Below, piece after piece: positions 34,139-45,405 of a stretch of DNA of 64,000 bases. The notes under the pieces were generated by a model. The model was not told the origin of the DNA. It did no database searches and was given only the letters and a program-made list of their open reading frames with translations. A program made the translations under genes and the position numbers. The stretch lies in the NCBI GenBank assembly GCA_029582155.1, contig CM055897.1:4199001-4263000 (forward strand), given 5' to 3'. Source of the DNA: Panopea generosa (taxonomy: Eukaryota > Mollusca > Bivalvia > Adapedonta > Hiatellidae). The stretch's first letter is position 1. Each line of letters opens with the position of its first letter.

Positions 34139-36080
34139 AATTGACGTCGACTTGTAGTACACCGAGCCCCCTATAAAGCCCGAAACGTTGTGATATCGTA
34201 CAGGTAATATCATTTCAACAATTGAAGACATAAACTATTTCAATATTGCTAAATTAAAAAAAAAAGTGATTTTTTTTCTATTAAACATCCCGTGTTCGAA
34301 TTTCAGCGGTTGACGTCGACTTGTGTTACACTGAGCCGCCTTTAAAGCCCGAAACGTTGTGATTCCGTTCCAGTAATATCATTTCAACATTTTAAGACAT
34401 AAACTATTTCCATATTGCAAAATTCAAATAAAAAAATAAAAAAATATTTTTCCCATTAAAATCCCATGTTCGAACTTCAGCGGTTGACGTCGACTTGTGT
34501 CTTACCGAGTCTCCTATAAAGTCCGAAACGTTGTGATTCCGTTCAGGTGATATCTTTTCAATATTTTAAGACTGAAACTATTTCAATATTACTAAATTCA
34601 AATAAAAAATTTTTTATTTTTTTTTCAATTAAAATCCCGTGTTCGAACTTCAGCGGTTGACATCGGCTTTTGTCTTACCGAGACTCCTATAAAGTCTGAA
34701 ACGTTGTGATTCCGTTCAGGTGATATCTTTTCAATATTTTAAGATTTAAACTATTTCAATATCGCTCAATTGAAAAATATATATATTATTTTTCATTAAA
34801 ATCCCGTGTTCAAACTTCAGCGGTTGACGTCGATTTGTGTCTCACCGAGCCCCATATAAAGTCTCAAACGTTGTGATTCCATTCAGGGAATATCATTTCA
34901 ACATTTCAAGACTGAAACTCTTTCAATATTGCTAAATTCAAATAAAAAAAAAGAAAAAAAAGAGTTTTTTCCATTAAAAGCCCATGTTCGAACTTCAGCG
35001 GTTTACGTCGACTTCTTTTACATCGAGCCTCCTATAAAGCCCGAAACGTTATGATTCCGTACAGGTAATTTCATTCCAACAACTTGAGACATAAACTATT
35101 TCAATATTGCTAAATTCAAATAAAAAGTAAAAAAAAAATGTTTTTCTATTAAAATCCCATGTTCGAACTACAGCGGTTGACGTCGATATGTGTCTCACCG
35201 AGCCCCATATAAAGTCTCAAACGTTGTGATTCCATTCAGGTAATATCATTTCAACATTTCAAGACTGAAACTATTTCAATATTGTTAAATTCAAATAAAA
35301 AAAAAGAAAACATTTTTTTTTCAATTAAAATCCCGTGTTCCAACTTCAGCGGTTGACATCGGCTTGTGTCTTACCGAGACTCCTATAGAATCCGAAACGT
35401 TGTGATTCCGTTCAGGTGATATCATTTCAACAATTTAAGACTTAAACTATTTTAATATCGTTAAATTAAAAAATATATATATTATTTTTCATTAAAATCC
35501 CGTGTCCGAATTTCAGCGGTTGACGTCGACTTGTGTTACACTGAGGCCCATATAAAGTCCAAAACGTTGCGACTCCGTTCAGGTAATATTATTTCAACAA
35601 TGTAAGACATAAACTTATTCATTATTGCTAAATTCAAATAAAAAAAAGATTGTTTCCCATATTAAAATCCCATGTTCGAACTTTAACGGTTGACATCGGC
35701 TTGTGTCTCACCGAGCCCCATTAAAAGTCAGAAACTTTGTGAATCAGTCCACGTGATATCATTTCAACATTTTATGACTTCAACTATTTAAATATTGCTT
35801 ATTTCATATACAAAAAAAATTAAAAAGATTGTTTTTTTCATTGATACCCTGTGTTCGAACTTTAGCGGATGACATCGACTTGTGTCACGCCGAGCCCACT
35901 ATAAAGCCCGAAACGTTGTGATTCCTTTCTATTCAGGTAACATCATTTCAATATTTAAAGTAATAATTTAAAATAGAGCAATTAATCATATAATTCTAAT
36001 ATTCGAACTTCAGCAGTTGTCAGTTTCTGCAACACCGAGCACTTATTAAATAACGATTCTTAAGGATTCCGTTCTGCTAA
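34139..36080 (+). repeat. ~174-bp satellite, 12 units
   Basis: The word GCGGT in 'TTCAGCGGTTGACGTCGACT' occurs at 34306, 34480, 34653, 34820, 34998, 35173, 35349, 35516, 35686, 35866 and, decayed, 36012, with a first partial unit at 34141. Spacing is mostly 167-180 bp. Each unit carries a CRE-like TGACGTCGAC, a TATAAAG word about 30-35 bases later, CCGAAACGTTGTGATTCCGT, CAGGTAATATCATTTCAAC and a poly-A/poly-T junction. There is no ORF. Confidence 0.9.
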
Positions 36081-36289
36081 TGCCATTTTATCATTTAGAA
36101 CATAAAACATGTCGATATTTTTAAAAAATAAAAGAAATGTTCATGGACGGAAACGGTTAGGACGCAAGAAGGCTAAGTACCCTCTTATAACATGTTTCTT
36201 TTTTATTTCTATAAACTCATTTTGTCCATTATTGGTATTTACATCCATTACGACTACTTTAGGTTCAAAATAACTTCAACGGTCAATCA

Positions 36290-36725
36290 ATGTCTAATTA
36301 ACTATCATATTATAGAAGAAATAGGCGGGGCTTGTATGCATGGGCGGGAGGTACTTCAGGCTTTGACAAATCCTACGGTCAAACTTAGAAAAATCCGAGT
36401 ATTCCGAATGTTCCAAGTTGATCATGCGCATTTGAGTAGTATACCACGTGCAAAGTAGAACGGCTTATTTATAACTTGGAAAACCAGTCTATTATAACTA
36501 TAGTTACCCTCTCCCTGCGCACTTATTACTTGTTCGCCTCGTGTACGCGTTAGGGCATACGCAAGGATCGGTTTCTCGACGCTTTATTGGCAACCAAATA
36601 TGTAACGACAAGTGCAAGGCAATTTCAAAGGCTATGGTAGCTCAACTTGATCACAGGACTCGAAAAGAATGTTGTTAACATAATAGATCATCAAGGTGAA
36701 ACCAAGACACCGGAGAACAGAAAAG
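36290..36725 (+). promoter_or_regulatory. Candidate promoter and non-coding first exon of the IAP gene
   Basis: Features in order are a GC box GGCGGGGC (36324), a second GGGCGGGA (36342), an E-box CACGTG (36445), a TATA-like TATTTATAA (36467), and then ~250 bases of relatively GC-rich sequence with an ATTGG inverse CCAAT (about 36586). This ends at a strong donor AAAAG|GTACGTAA (36725/36726). A matching acceptor CTCTATTTTAG|CTATGC at 45202/45203 leads into the 5' untranslated part of the IAP first coding exon. The link over an 8.5-kb intron is inference. A 14-codon upstream ORF starts at about 36632. Confidence 0.4.
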
Positions 36726-36756
36726 GTACGTAACACTTATAATATACGATTCTTAA

Positions 36757-37069
36757 AGGGACACGCGGCAACGATAGAATCGACTTTATACTCGTTTCAT
36801 GTTCACACATAAAATCCATCGTATAAATATTGAACGTATAACCAGTATCTACAAAATTACTCTCTGAAGCTTCATAGTCAATAAAGTGTAAATTTTCAAT
36901 AGTTTTATCACAGTTGTTCCCCTTTCCAAAACAGAAATGAATCTAGGTGTCTAAATACTATTACTCACTAGGATATCCTAATTCCATAATTATTATGTTT
37001 CATGTGGATATCATATACTTTTCAGGAATAGTGTCGGACGGAAATTTATAAAAATTGCCGTTTGTCCCT
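36757..37069. mobile_element. TTAA-flanked MITE
   Basis: The ends AGGGACACGCGGCAA and (inverted) AGGGACAAACGGCAA match at 13 of 15 bases and are bounded by TTAA at 36753-36756 and 37070-37073. There is no ORF in 313 bp. It lies 30 bp beyond the candidate leader-exon donor. TTAA duplication is typical of piggyBac and Kolobok families. Confidence 0.75.
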
Positions 37070-37339
37070 TTAAACTAGAGCAGTTGAGCCGGCCATGCAT
37101 TTATCAATCTCAAAATGTAATCTCCTCTTAAGCAGTGGTTGCTTACCTATGTAAAGAGTAAAGGACATCTGGTGTGTCCTTGTTTTAATATGTTACTATT
37201 TCACTTACTGCCTTATTCATGCAGGAGGCACATATACGTTTCGGTAATATTTACATGTAAAGTAGCTATACGTATTATTATGTATATTAAGGCAAATTTT
37301 TACATGTATATATACGCGTATTCTACAGAAATGTATATG

Positions 37340-39005
37340 TGACTAATTAATATATAACAAATCTATATAATATCCATATAAATATATAACATAGATAACA
37401 AATCGATATAATATCCATATAAATATGAAACAGGTCGATATAATATCATTACCAATATATAACAAATCGATATAATATACATATACATATATAACCAATC
37501 CGTGTAATATCCATATAACAAATCGATGTAATAACTTTATTAATATATAACAAATCGGTGTATTATCCATATAAATATATTACAAATCAATATAATATCC
37601 ATATCAATATATACCAAATCGATATGATATCCATTATATATATAACAAGTCAATATATCATACCTATAAATATATAACAAATCGATGTTATATAAATATA
37701 AATATATAACAAATCGATATAACATCCATAGTAATATATAACAAATCGATATAAAATCCATATAAATATATAACAAATCGATATCATATCCATGATATAT
37801 ATAACAAGTCGATATAACATCCATAGTAATATATAACAAATCGATGTAATATTCATATAAATATATAACAAATCGATATCATATCAATGATATATATAAC
37901 AAGTCGATATAACATCCATATAAATATATAACAAATCGATTGAATATCAATGATATATATAACAAGTCGATATAACATCCATAGTAATATATAACAAATC
38001 GATTGAATATCCATATAAAATAGATATAATATCCATATAACAAACCTATGCAAGATTAATTTAAAAATAAATCAAATCGATATAATTCCATATAAATATA
38101 TAACATAGATAACAAATCAATATAATATCCATATAAATATGTAACAAGTCCATATAATATCAATAGTAATATATAACACATCAATATAATATCCATATTG
38201 ATATATAACACATCGATATAACATCCATATAAATATGTAACAAATCGATATAATATCCATATAAATATATAACAAATTGATATAATATCCATATAAATAT
38301 ATAACACATCAATATAACATCCATATAAATATATAACACATCGATATAATATCCATATTGATATATAACACATCGATATAACATCCATATAAATATGTAA
38401 CAAATCGATATAATATCCATTTAAATATATAACAAATCGATATGATATCCATGGTATATGTAACAAGTCGATATAACATCCGTATAAATATATAACAAAT
38501 CAATATAATATCCATATAAAATCGATATAATTTCCATATAACAAATTTATGTAATATAAATTTAAAAATACAATGAATAGATATAATATCCATATGAATA
38601 TATAACAAATCTATGTAATAGCCATATAAAAATATGTATTATCCATATAAATATATAAGAATTTGATGTAATATCCATATCAAAACCGAAATAATATCCA
38701 TAAAAATATATGACAAATCGATGTAATATCCATATATTATATAACAAATTGGTTTAATATCCATATATTATATAACAAATTGATGTAATTTCCATATAAA
38801 TGTAAAACAGGTCGATAACATATCCATATAAATAAACAACAAATCGATGTAATATCAACATTAATATATAACAGGTCAATATAATATCCATATCAATATA
38901 TTATATATTCATATATTATATAACAAATTGATGTAATATCCATATAAATATATAACAAATCGATTGAATATCCATACAAAATCGATATAATATCTATATA
39001 AATAT
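37340..39005. repeat. 32-bp AT satellite, left part
   Basis: The unit is about 32 bp (ATATCCATATAAATATATAA then CAAATCGATATA). Anchors such as ACAAATCGAT recur at 37709, 37741 and 37773. Because 32 is not a multiple of three, minus-strand translation cycles through all three frames and gives 32-residue Tyr/Ile/Leu-rich periodicity; these ORFs are not genes. The array is cut at 39005 by a transposon and resumes at 44515. Confidence 0.92.
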
Positions 39006-39992
39006 CGTTGGCTCAGCGCAAAACCCAAGTTACTGTATTTTTTCTTACTTTTCAGGAGAGACAAAAAACTGATTATATCAATTACTAGTTAAAAGACTTA
39101 AGTTTAATCTTATAATTAAGCATATTCATTAAAAACAGTTCTTCACATTTGGTTCTTGTATAAAAAAAAAATTAACAAAGTATTAAAAGTGATCTGAAAA
39201 ATTAAGTTGGAAATTTGCGTTGAAAAACTCAGCGCAAAACTCCAGTAACAGCACTTACTGATCTTTGCTCTGAAATATATTTGTGCAAAACTCCAGTTAG
39301 TGTGTTTACTGGTTTTTTGCTCTTAAATTTATTTGTGCAAAACATCAGTTTTTACTCTAAAAGGTATATTGTACAATTAAAATGGCCAAAGATTTACTAA
39401 ACAGTACAATTAGTGTAATAACATCAGTTTAATGGAAAAAAGAGTTTATTTGATTTTTACAATAGACAATATTTATTCAAACACTATTTTATTCAAAAGT
39501 AATTCTGGCCTCTGGCCCATAATACAAATATACATAGTAAACATGCACATAACAAAATACTTGCTATAACTTATAGTAACTGCTTCTTATAAAATTGTTT
39601 TGTTTTTTTCATTAGTTTTTAAATTAAAAAATCAAATAATATTAAAATGAAACATTTCTTTTCTTACGCTGATAACAATAGGCATGAATAGAAAGCTCTG
39701 TGGAATTATAAACTGTTTTAAAACCATTAACAGAATGATTCATATTTCTCTTTTATAAACACTATTTCTGTACTTCATATAACAAATTAAAAAAAAATTC
39801 ATAACATTATTTGAGCAGTATCTATCAATTATAATCTTTAATAATTTAAAAAAAAAATGCCACAATTTTCATCTTTTAGCAGTGTTTTACCTAAAAATGT
39901 GTTGCTTTGAGTCATCGTATTATAAATAACGTGTCATTTTTCATTAATTTAATTACAATAAAAGTCATGTAACATTAATAGTAACTACAACT

Positions 39993-42900
39993 TTATTTGC
40001 CAGTTACAGTTATTCTAAAAATTAATAATAAATTAACGGACAAGTTGACTGCTTTATAACCATTAATAAACAAACAGAATTTCTTTGAAACCTTCCTTTT
40101 ACTATTGGTCTTATTTAGAATTCTAACTCTTGGTTGTTCTAGAATTGTTCGAGACATATAGTCTCCTTGGCGATCAATATTACCAAGGTCCCAGAAATCA
40201 TTGAATAAAGTTTCCCTTTGTGTTTCTGTAATATGTAGTTGACATTTCTTTTTACAAAGCAATCCACAACCTTTTTTTAACTGATATAGCATATTTGTTC
40301 ACCCTAGAATGACTTGTATAGCTAAGACCTCTGTTTCTTTTATTTTTTATAATATTTCTTTTCAAGTTAGATTCCTGTTTCCTTCTTTTTCTCCCCCTAC
40401 TTTGATTTCCTACGTTTAAGACATTTCCCATTTGAAATTCATTGTGCATAATAATCAATGGTCTGTCATCATCATCATCTGTATTCTCACTCATTTCTAG
40501 ATTACAACTCTTATCACAAGTACCATCTATTTCACTGTAAATCTAAGTAGAATACCTTCTATCACTAACACTTTTTTCCTGACTTGCCACCACTACTACT
40601 ATTCATATCACTACCATCGTCAATCTCAGTACCATCCCCTCTTTCACCACACTTACCACCACTACCACTATTCATCTTACTACCATCACCTCTATCACCA
40701 GACTTACCAATACTACCACTATTCATCTCACTACCATCCACTCTTTCACCACACTTACCACCACTACCACTATTCATCTTACTACCATCGCCTCTATCAC
40801 CACACTTACCAATACTACCACTATTCATCTCACTACCATCTACTCTTTCACCACACTTACCACCACTACCACTATTCATCTTACTACCATCGCCTCTATC
40901 ACCAGACTTACCAATACTACCACTATTCATCTCACTACCATCCACTCTTTCACCACACTTACCACCACTACCACTTTTCATCTCACTACCATCGCCTCTA
41001 TCACCAGATTGCCATCACAACCACTATTCATCTCCCTACCATTGCCTCTATCACCAGACTAACCAACACAACCGCTATTCATCTCACTACCATCACCCCT
41101 ATAACCAGACTTACCACCACTACCACTATTCATCTCACAACCATCCACTCTTTCACAAGACTTACCACCACTACCACTATTCATCTCACTATCATCGCTT
41201 CTATCACCAGACTTACCAACACTAACACTTTTCATCTCACTACCATTGCCTCGATCACTAGACTTACCACCACTACCACTATTCATCTCAGTACCATCGC
41301 CTCTATCACTAAACTTACCAATACTACCACTATTCAGCTCACTACCATCGCCTCTATCACCAGACTTACCAACACTAACACTTTTCATCTCACTACCATT
41401 GCCTCTATCACCAGACTTACCAACACTACCATTATTCATCTCATTGCAATCGCCTCTATCACCATACTTACCACCGCTATCACTTTTCATCTACGCTACC
41501 ATCCAGTCTTTCACCAGAATTACCACCACTACCACTATAATAATTCATTTCACTACCATCACCTCAATCCCTTATCTCACTATCATCCCTTGTATCACCA
41601 GACTTGTCACAACTACCACTATAATAATTCATCTCGCTACCATCATCTCTATCACCAATCTCACTACCATCCCCTCTATCACCAGACTTACCAACACTAC
41701 CACTATAATAATTCATCTCACTATCATCGCCTCTATCACTAATCTCACTGCCATCCCCTCAATCAACAGACTTACCAACACTACCATTATTCATCTCATT
41801 GCAATCGCCACTATCACCAGACTTGTCACAACTACCACTGTAATAATTCATCTCACTATCAACGCCTCTATCACAAATCTCACTACCATCCCTTGTATCA
41901 CCAGACGTGTCACCATTACCACTATAATAATTCATCTCACTATCATCGCCTCTATCACCAATCTCACTACCATCCCCTGTATCACCAGACTTGTCACCAC
42001 TACCACTATAATAATTCATCTCGCTACCATCGCCTCTATCATTAATCTCACTACCATCCTCTCTATCACCAGACTTACCAACACTACAACTATAATAATT
42101 CATCTCGCTAACATCTCTTATCACCAATCTCACTACCATCCTCTTTATCACCAGACTTACCAACACTACAACTATAATAATTTATCTCACTATCATCGCC
42201 TCTATCACTAATCTCACTGCCATCCTCTCTATCACCAGACTTACCAACACTACCACTATAATAATTCATCTCACTATCATCGCCTCTATCACTAATCTCA
42301 CTACCATCCCCTCTATCACCAGACTTGTCACCACTACCACTATAATAATTCATCTCACTTAACCATCATCTCTATCACCAATCTCACTACCATCCCCTCT
42401 ATCACCATACTTACCAACACTACCACTATAATAATTCATCTCACTATCATCGCCTCTATCACTAATCTCACTGCCATCCCTCTATCACCAGACTTACCAA
42501 CACTACCATTATTCATCTCATTGCAATCTCCACTATCACCAGACTTACCACCACTATCACTTTTCATCTCATTGACATCCAGTCTTCCACCAGAATTACC
42601 ACCACTACCACTATAATAATTCATTTTACTACCATCACCTCAATCCCCAATCTCACTACCATCCCCTGTATCACCAGACTTACCACCACTATCACTTTTC
42701 ATCTCATTGACATCCAATCTTCCACCAGAATTACCACCACTACCACTATAATAATTCATTTTACTACCATCACCTCAATCCCCAATCTCACTACCATCCC
42801 CTGTATCACCAGACCTGTCACAACTACCACTGTAATAGTTCATCTCACTATCATCGCCTCTATCACCAATCTCACTACCATCCCCTGTATCACCAGACTT

Positions 42901-44155
42901 GTCACCATTACCACTATAATAATTCATCTCACTATCATCGTCTCTATCACCAATCTCACTACCATCCCCTGTATCACCAGACTTGTCACCACTACCACTA
43001 TAATAATTCATCTCGCTACCATCGCCTCTATCATTAATCTCACTACCATCCCCTTTATCACCAGACTTACAAACACTACCACTATAATAATTATCTCGCT
43101 ACCATCGCCTCTTATCACCAATCTCACTACCATCCTCTTTATCACCAGACTTACCAACACTACCGCTATAATAATTCATCTCACAATCATCACTCTATCA
43201 CTTATCTCACTACCATCCCCTCTATCACCAGACTTATCAACACTACCACTATAATAATTCATTTCGCTACCATTGCCTCTATCACTAATCTCACTGCCAT
43301 CTTCTCTATCACCAGACTTACCAACACTACCACTATAATAATTCATCTCACTATCATCGCCTCTATCACTAATCTCACTGACATCCTCTCTATCACCAGA
43401 CTTACCAACACTACCACTATAATAATTCATCTCACTATCATCGTCTCTATCACTAATCTCACTGCCTTCCCCTCTATCACAAAACTTACCAACACTACCA
43501 CTATAATAATTAATCTCACTATCATCGTCTCTATCACTAATCTCACTGCCATCCCCTCTGTCACAAGACTTACCAACACTACCACTATAATAATTCATCT
43601 CACTATCATCGTCTCTATCACTAATCTCACTGCCATCCCCTCTGTCACAAGACTTACCAACACTACCACTATAATAATTCATCTCACTATCATCGCCTCT
43701 ATCACTTATCTCACTACCATCCTCTCTATCACCAGACTTACCAACACTACCACTATAATAATTAATCTCACTATCATCGTCTCTATCACTAATCTCACTG
43801 CCATCCCCTCTGTCACAAGACTTACCAACACTACCACTATAATAATTCATCTCACTACCATCCCCTGTATCACCAGACTTGTCACCACTACCACTATAAT
43901 AATTCATCTCGTTACCATCGCTTCTATCACCAGACTTACCAAACTACCACTATAATAATTCATCTCACTATCATCACCTCTATCACCAATCTCACTGCCA
44001 TCCTCTCTATCACCAGAATTACAATCAATGTTATCACTTTCACTCTCCCAATCAAGATCTCCACTAACAACATCATCATCAACATCATAATTTTCACATT
44101 GCATTTCAAAAGTAGAAAAAGCTAATACATTTATATCTATAGAATTTAAAAACAT
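39993..44155 (-). pseudogene. Broken transposase-like ORF with expanded acidic tract
   Basis: Reading the minus strand from 44155: an acidic start ('YDVDDDVVSGDLDWESESDN'), then 3.4 kb of Asp/Ser/Gly repeats, then an open frame to 40252 beginning 'MSENTDDDDD' with a basic stretch ('GRKRRKQESNLKRNIIKNKR') and 'NRGLSYTSHSR'. A frame change in a poly-A/T run near 40275 moves to the next frame, with 'CGLLCKKKCQLHITETQRET' followed by 'LFNDFWDLGNIDRQGDYMSR' to 39993. The order acidic - basic - 'RG.SYTS' - C-x(3)-C-type pair - 'FW.LG....Q' is one I have seen in the N-terminus of a widespread metazoan transposon-encoded protein family. The catalytic C-terminal part is absent. With at least one frameshift and several breaks inside the repeats it is not functional. 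Confidence 0.55.
40570..44035. repeat. Acidic/Ser-Gly coding minisatellite, 51-bp and ~84-bp subfamilies
   Basis: From 40570 to about 41490 the unit is 51 bp and encodes on the minus strand variants of DGSEMNSGSGGKSGDRG. From about 41520 to 44030 a longer unit of about 84 bp encodes variants of MNYYSGSVGKSGDREDGSEI plus SDRGDDSE. Plus-strand ORFs (Pro/Leu/Ser or Thr/Ile rich) are the complement. Most units keep the minus-strand frame, and a few indels break it. The array lies entirely inside the TIR transposon. Confidence 0.9.
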
Positions 44156-44514
44156 GCTGCTGTCATTCAGATCCAGATTTTTTTTTCAAGGGGGAGGGAG
44201 TGTCAATAAAAAGTTATAGAGCAGGAAAGTTATAAAATCATAGATAATACTGGCTTTTTGCATTATTGATTTTTTGTATTGTACTTAAAAAACTTAGTGC
44301 AAAAACTCAGTAAGTGCAGTTACTGGGGTTTTGCGGTGAGAAAAATCATGAATGTAGTTACTGGATTTTGCTATTTTTTTAATTAAAACATTAAAAAAAA
44401 TTTCCAACCACCATATTTTGATAAGAGGTGCAACATACCTTTATATACCAAATTACTGAAAAAAGTCATTTTGGGATAAATGTCAGTCTCTGGGGGTTTT
44501 GCGCCGAGCCAACG

Positions 44515-45055
44515 ATATATAACAAAGCGATGTTAAATCCATATAAATACATAACAAATGAATATAATATCCATATAAATATATAACAAATCGATTGAAT
44601 ATCCATATAAAATCGACATAATATCCATATAAATATATAACAAATTAATTTTAAATCCATAAAAATACATAACAAATCAATATGATATCCATATTAATAT
44701 ATAACAGATCGATATAATATCCATATAAATAAAAAACAGATTGATATAATATCCATATAAATATAAAACAGGTCGATACAACATCCATAATTATAAATAT
44801 AAAACAGGTCGATATAATATCCAGATAAATATATAAAAAATCGATGTATTATCCATATAAACATATAGCAAATCGATATAATATCCATAAAATATAACAC
44901 ATGTCCATATGAATATATACCAAATTGATGTGATATCCATATAATATATAACATCGATATCATATCCATATGAATATATAACAAATCGATATAGTATCCA
45001 TACAATAAATAACAAATCGATGTAAAATCCATATAAATATAAAAGGCTTGTTATA
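44515..45055. repeat. 32-bp AT satellite, right part
   Basis: It continues the array at 37340-39005 with the same unit (ATATAACAAATCGATATAAT and CATCCATATAAAT variants) after the transposon. Confidence 0.9.
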
Positions 45056-45405
45056 TATTCATCAAGAAAATATATTGACTTGTTAGGTTACAAGTAAAGA
45101 CTTGTTTTATAACAATACGCAAAACACAAAAATAAGGAATGAGCGCAATCGCTTGATCTTATCATCTTCTTAATTATAACTTATTTAAATTCTCTATTTT
45201 AGCTATGCAAAGAAACAGATGGACTCACTTCACATATATATATACAGACATAACTTGTCTTATTGACAGTTTTATTCGTGATATAATATACCTTTGTATA
45301 TGTAAAGACGTATTTGGCTTAGTCAGGTTCGACCAATGATCAAACAGTAAAGTTGTCAACATTCACTTCGACAAATGTGCTCATGTTTTAACTAAACAAA
45401 CAACT
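45056..45405 (+). other. Upstream region of the IAP coding start
   Basis: It contains a splice acceptor-like TCTCTATTTTAG (ending 45202) and an in-frame TGA at about 45337, 23 codons before the ATG at 45406, with no ATG in that frame in between. A CATATATATATACAG run at about 45232 could act as a TATA element if transcription starts locally instead of at 36.5 kb. Confidence 0.45.

Larger units (their letters stand above)
39006..44514. mobile_element. 5.5-kb terminal-inverted-repeat DNA transposon
   Basis: The left end CGTTGGCTCAGCGCAAAA at 39006 and the inverted right end CGTTGGCTCGGCGCAAAA at 44514 agree at 20 of 21 bases through the following CCC. Beyond that both continue with a ..ACTG word. 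It sits inside the 32-bp satellite, and treating ATAT (39002-39005 and 44515-44518) as a 4-bp target duplication restores an exact satellite unit. Both subterminal regions carry repeated GTGCAAAACTCCAGTTA-like words (39230-39360 and 44295-44375). The only coding content is a broken minus-strand transposase-like ORF with a minisatellite. A 4-bp duplication would fit Sola-type elements, but that family name is a hypothesis. Confidence 0.8.

Noticed and set aside
37343..38747. Tyr/Ile-rich minus-strand ORFs resembling membrane proteins
   Set aside because: They come from the 32-bp AT satellite; the hydrophobic look results from ATA/TAT codons.
40584..42211. Plus-strand Pro/Leu/Ser and Thr/Ile ORFs of 213 and 321 codons
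   Set aside because: These are the complement of the acidic minus-strand minisatellite within the TIR transposon; composition follows the other strand.
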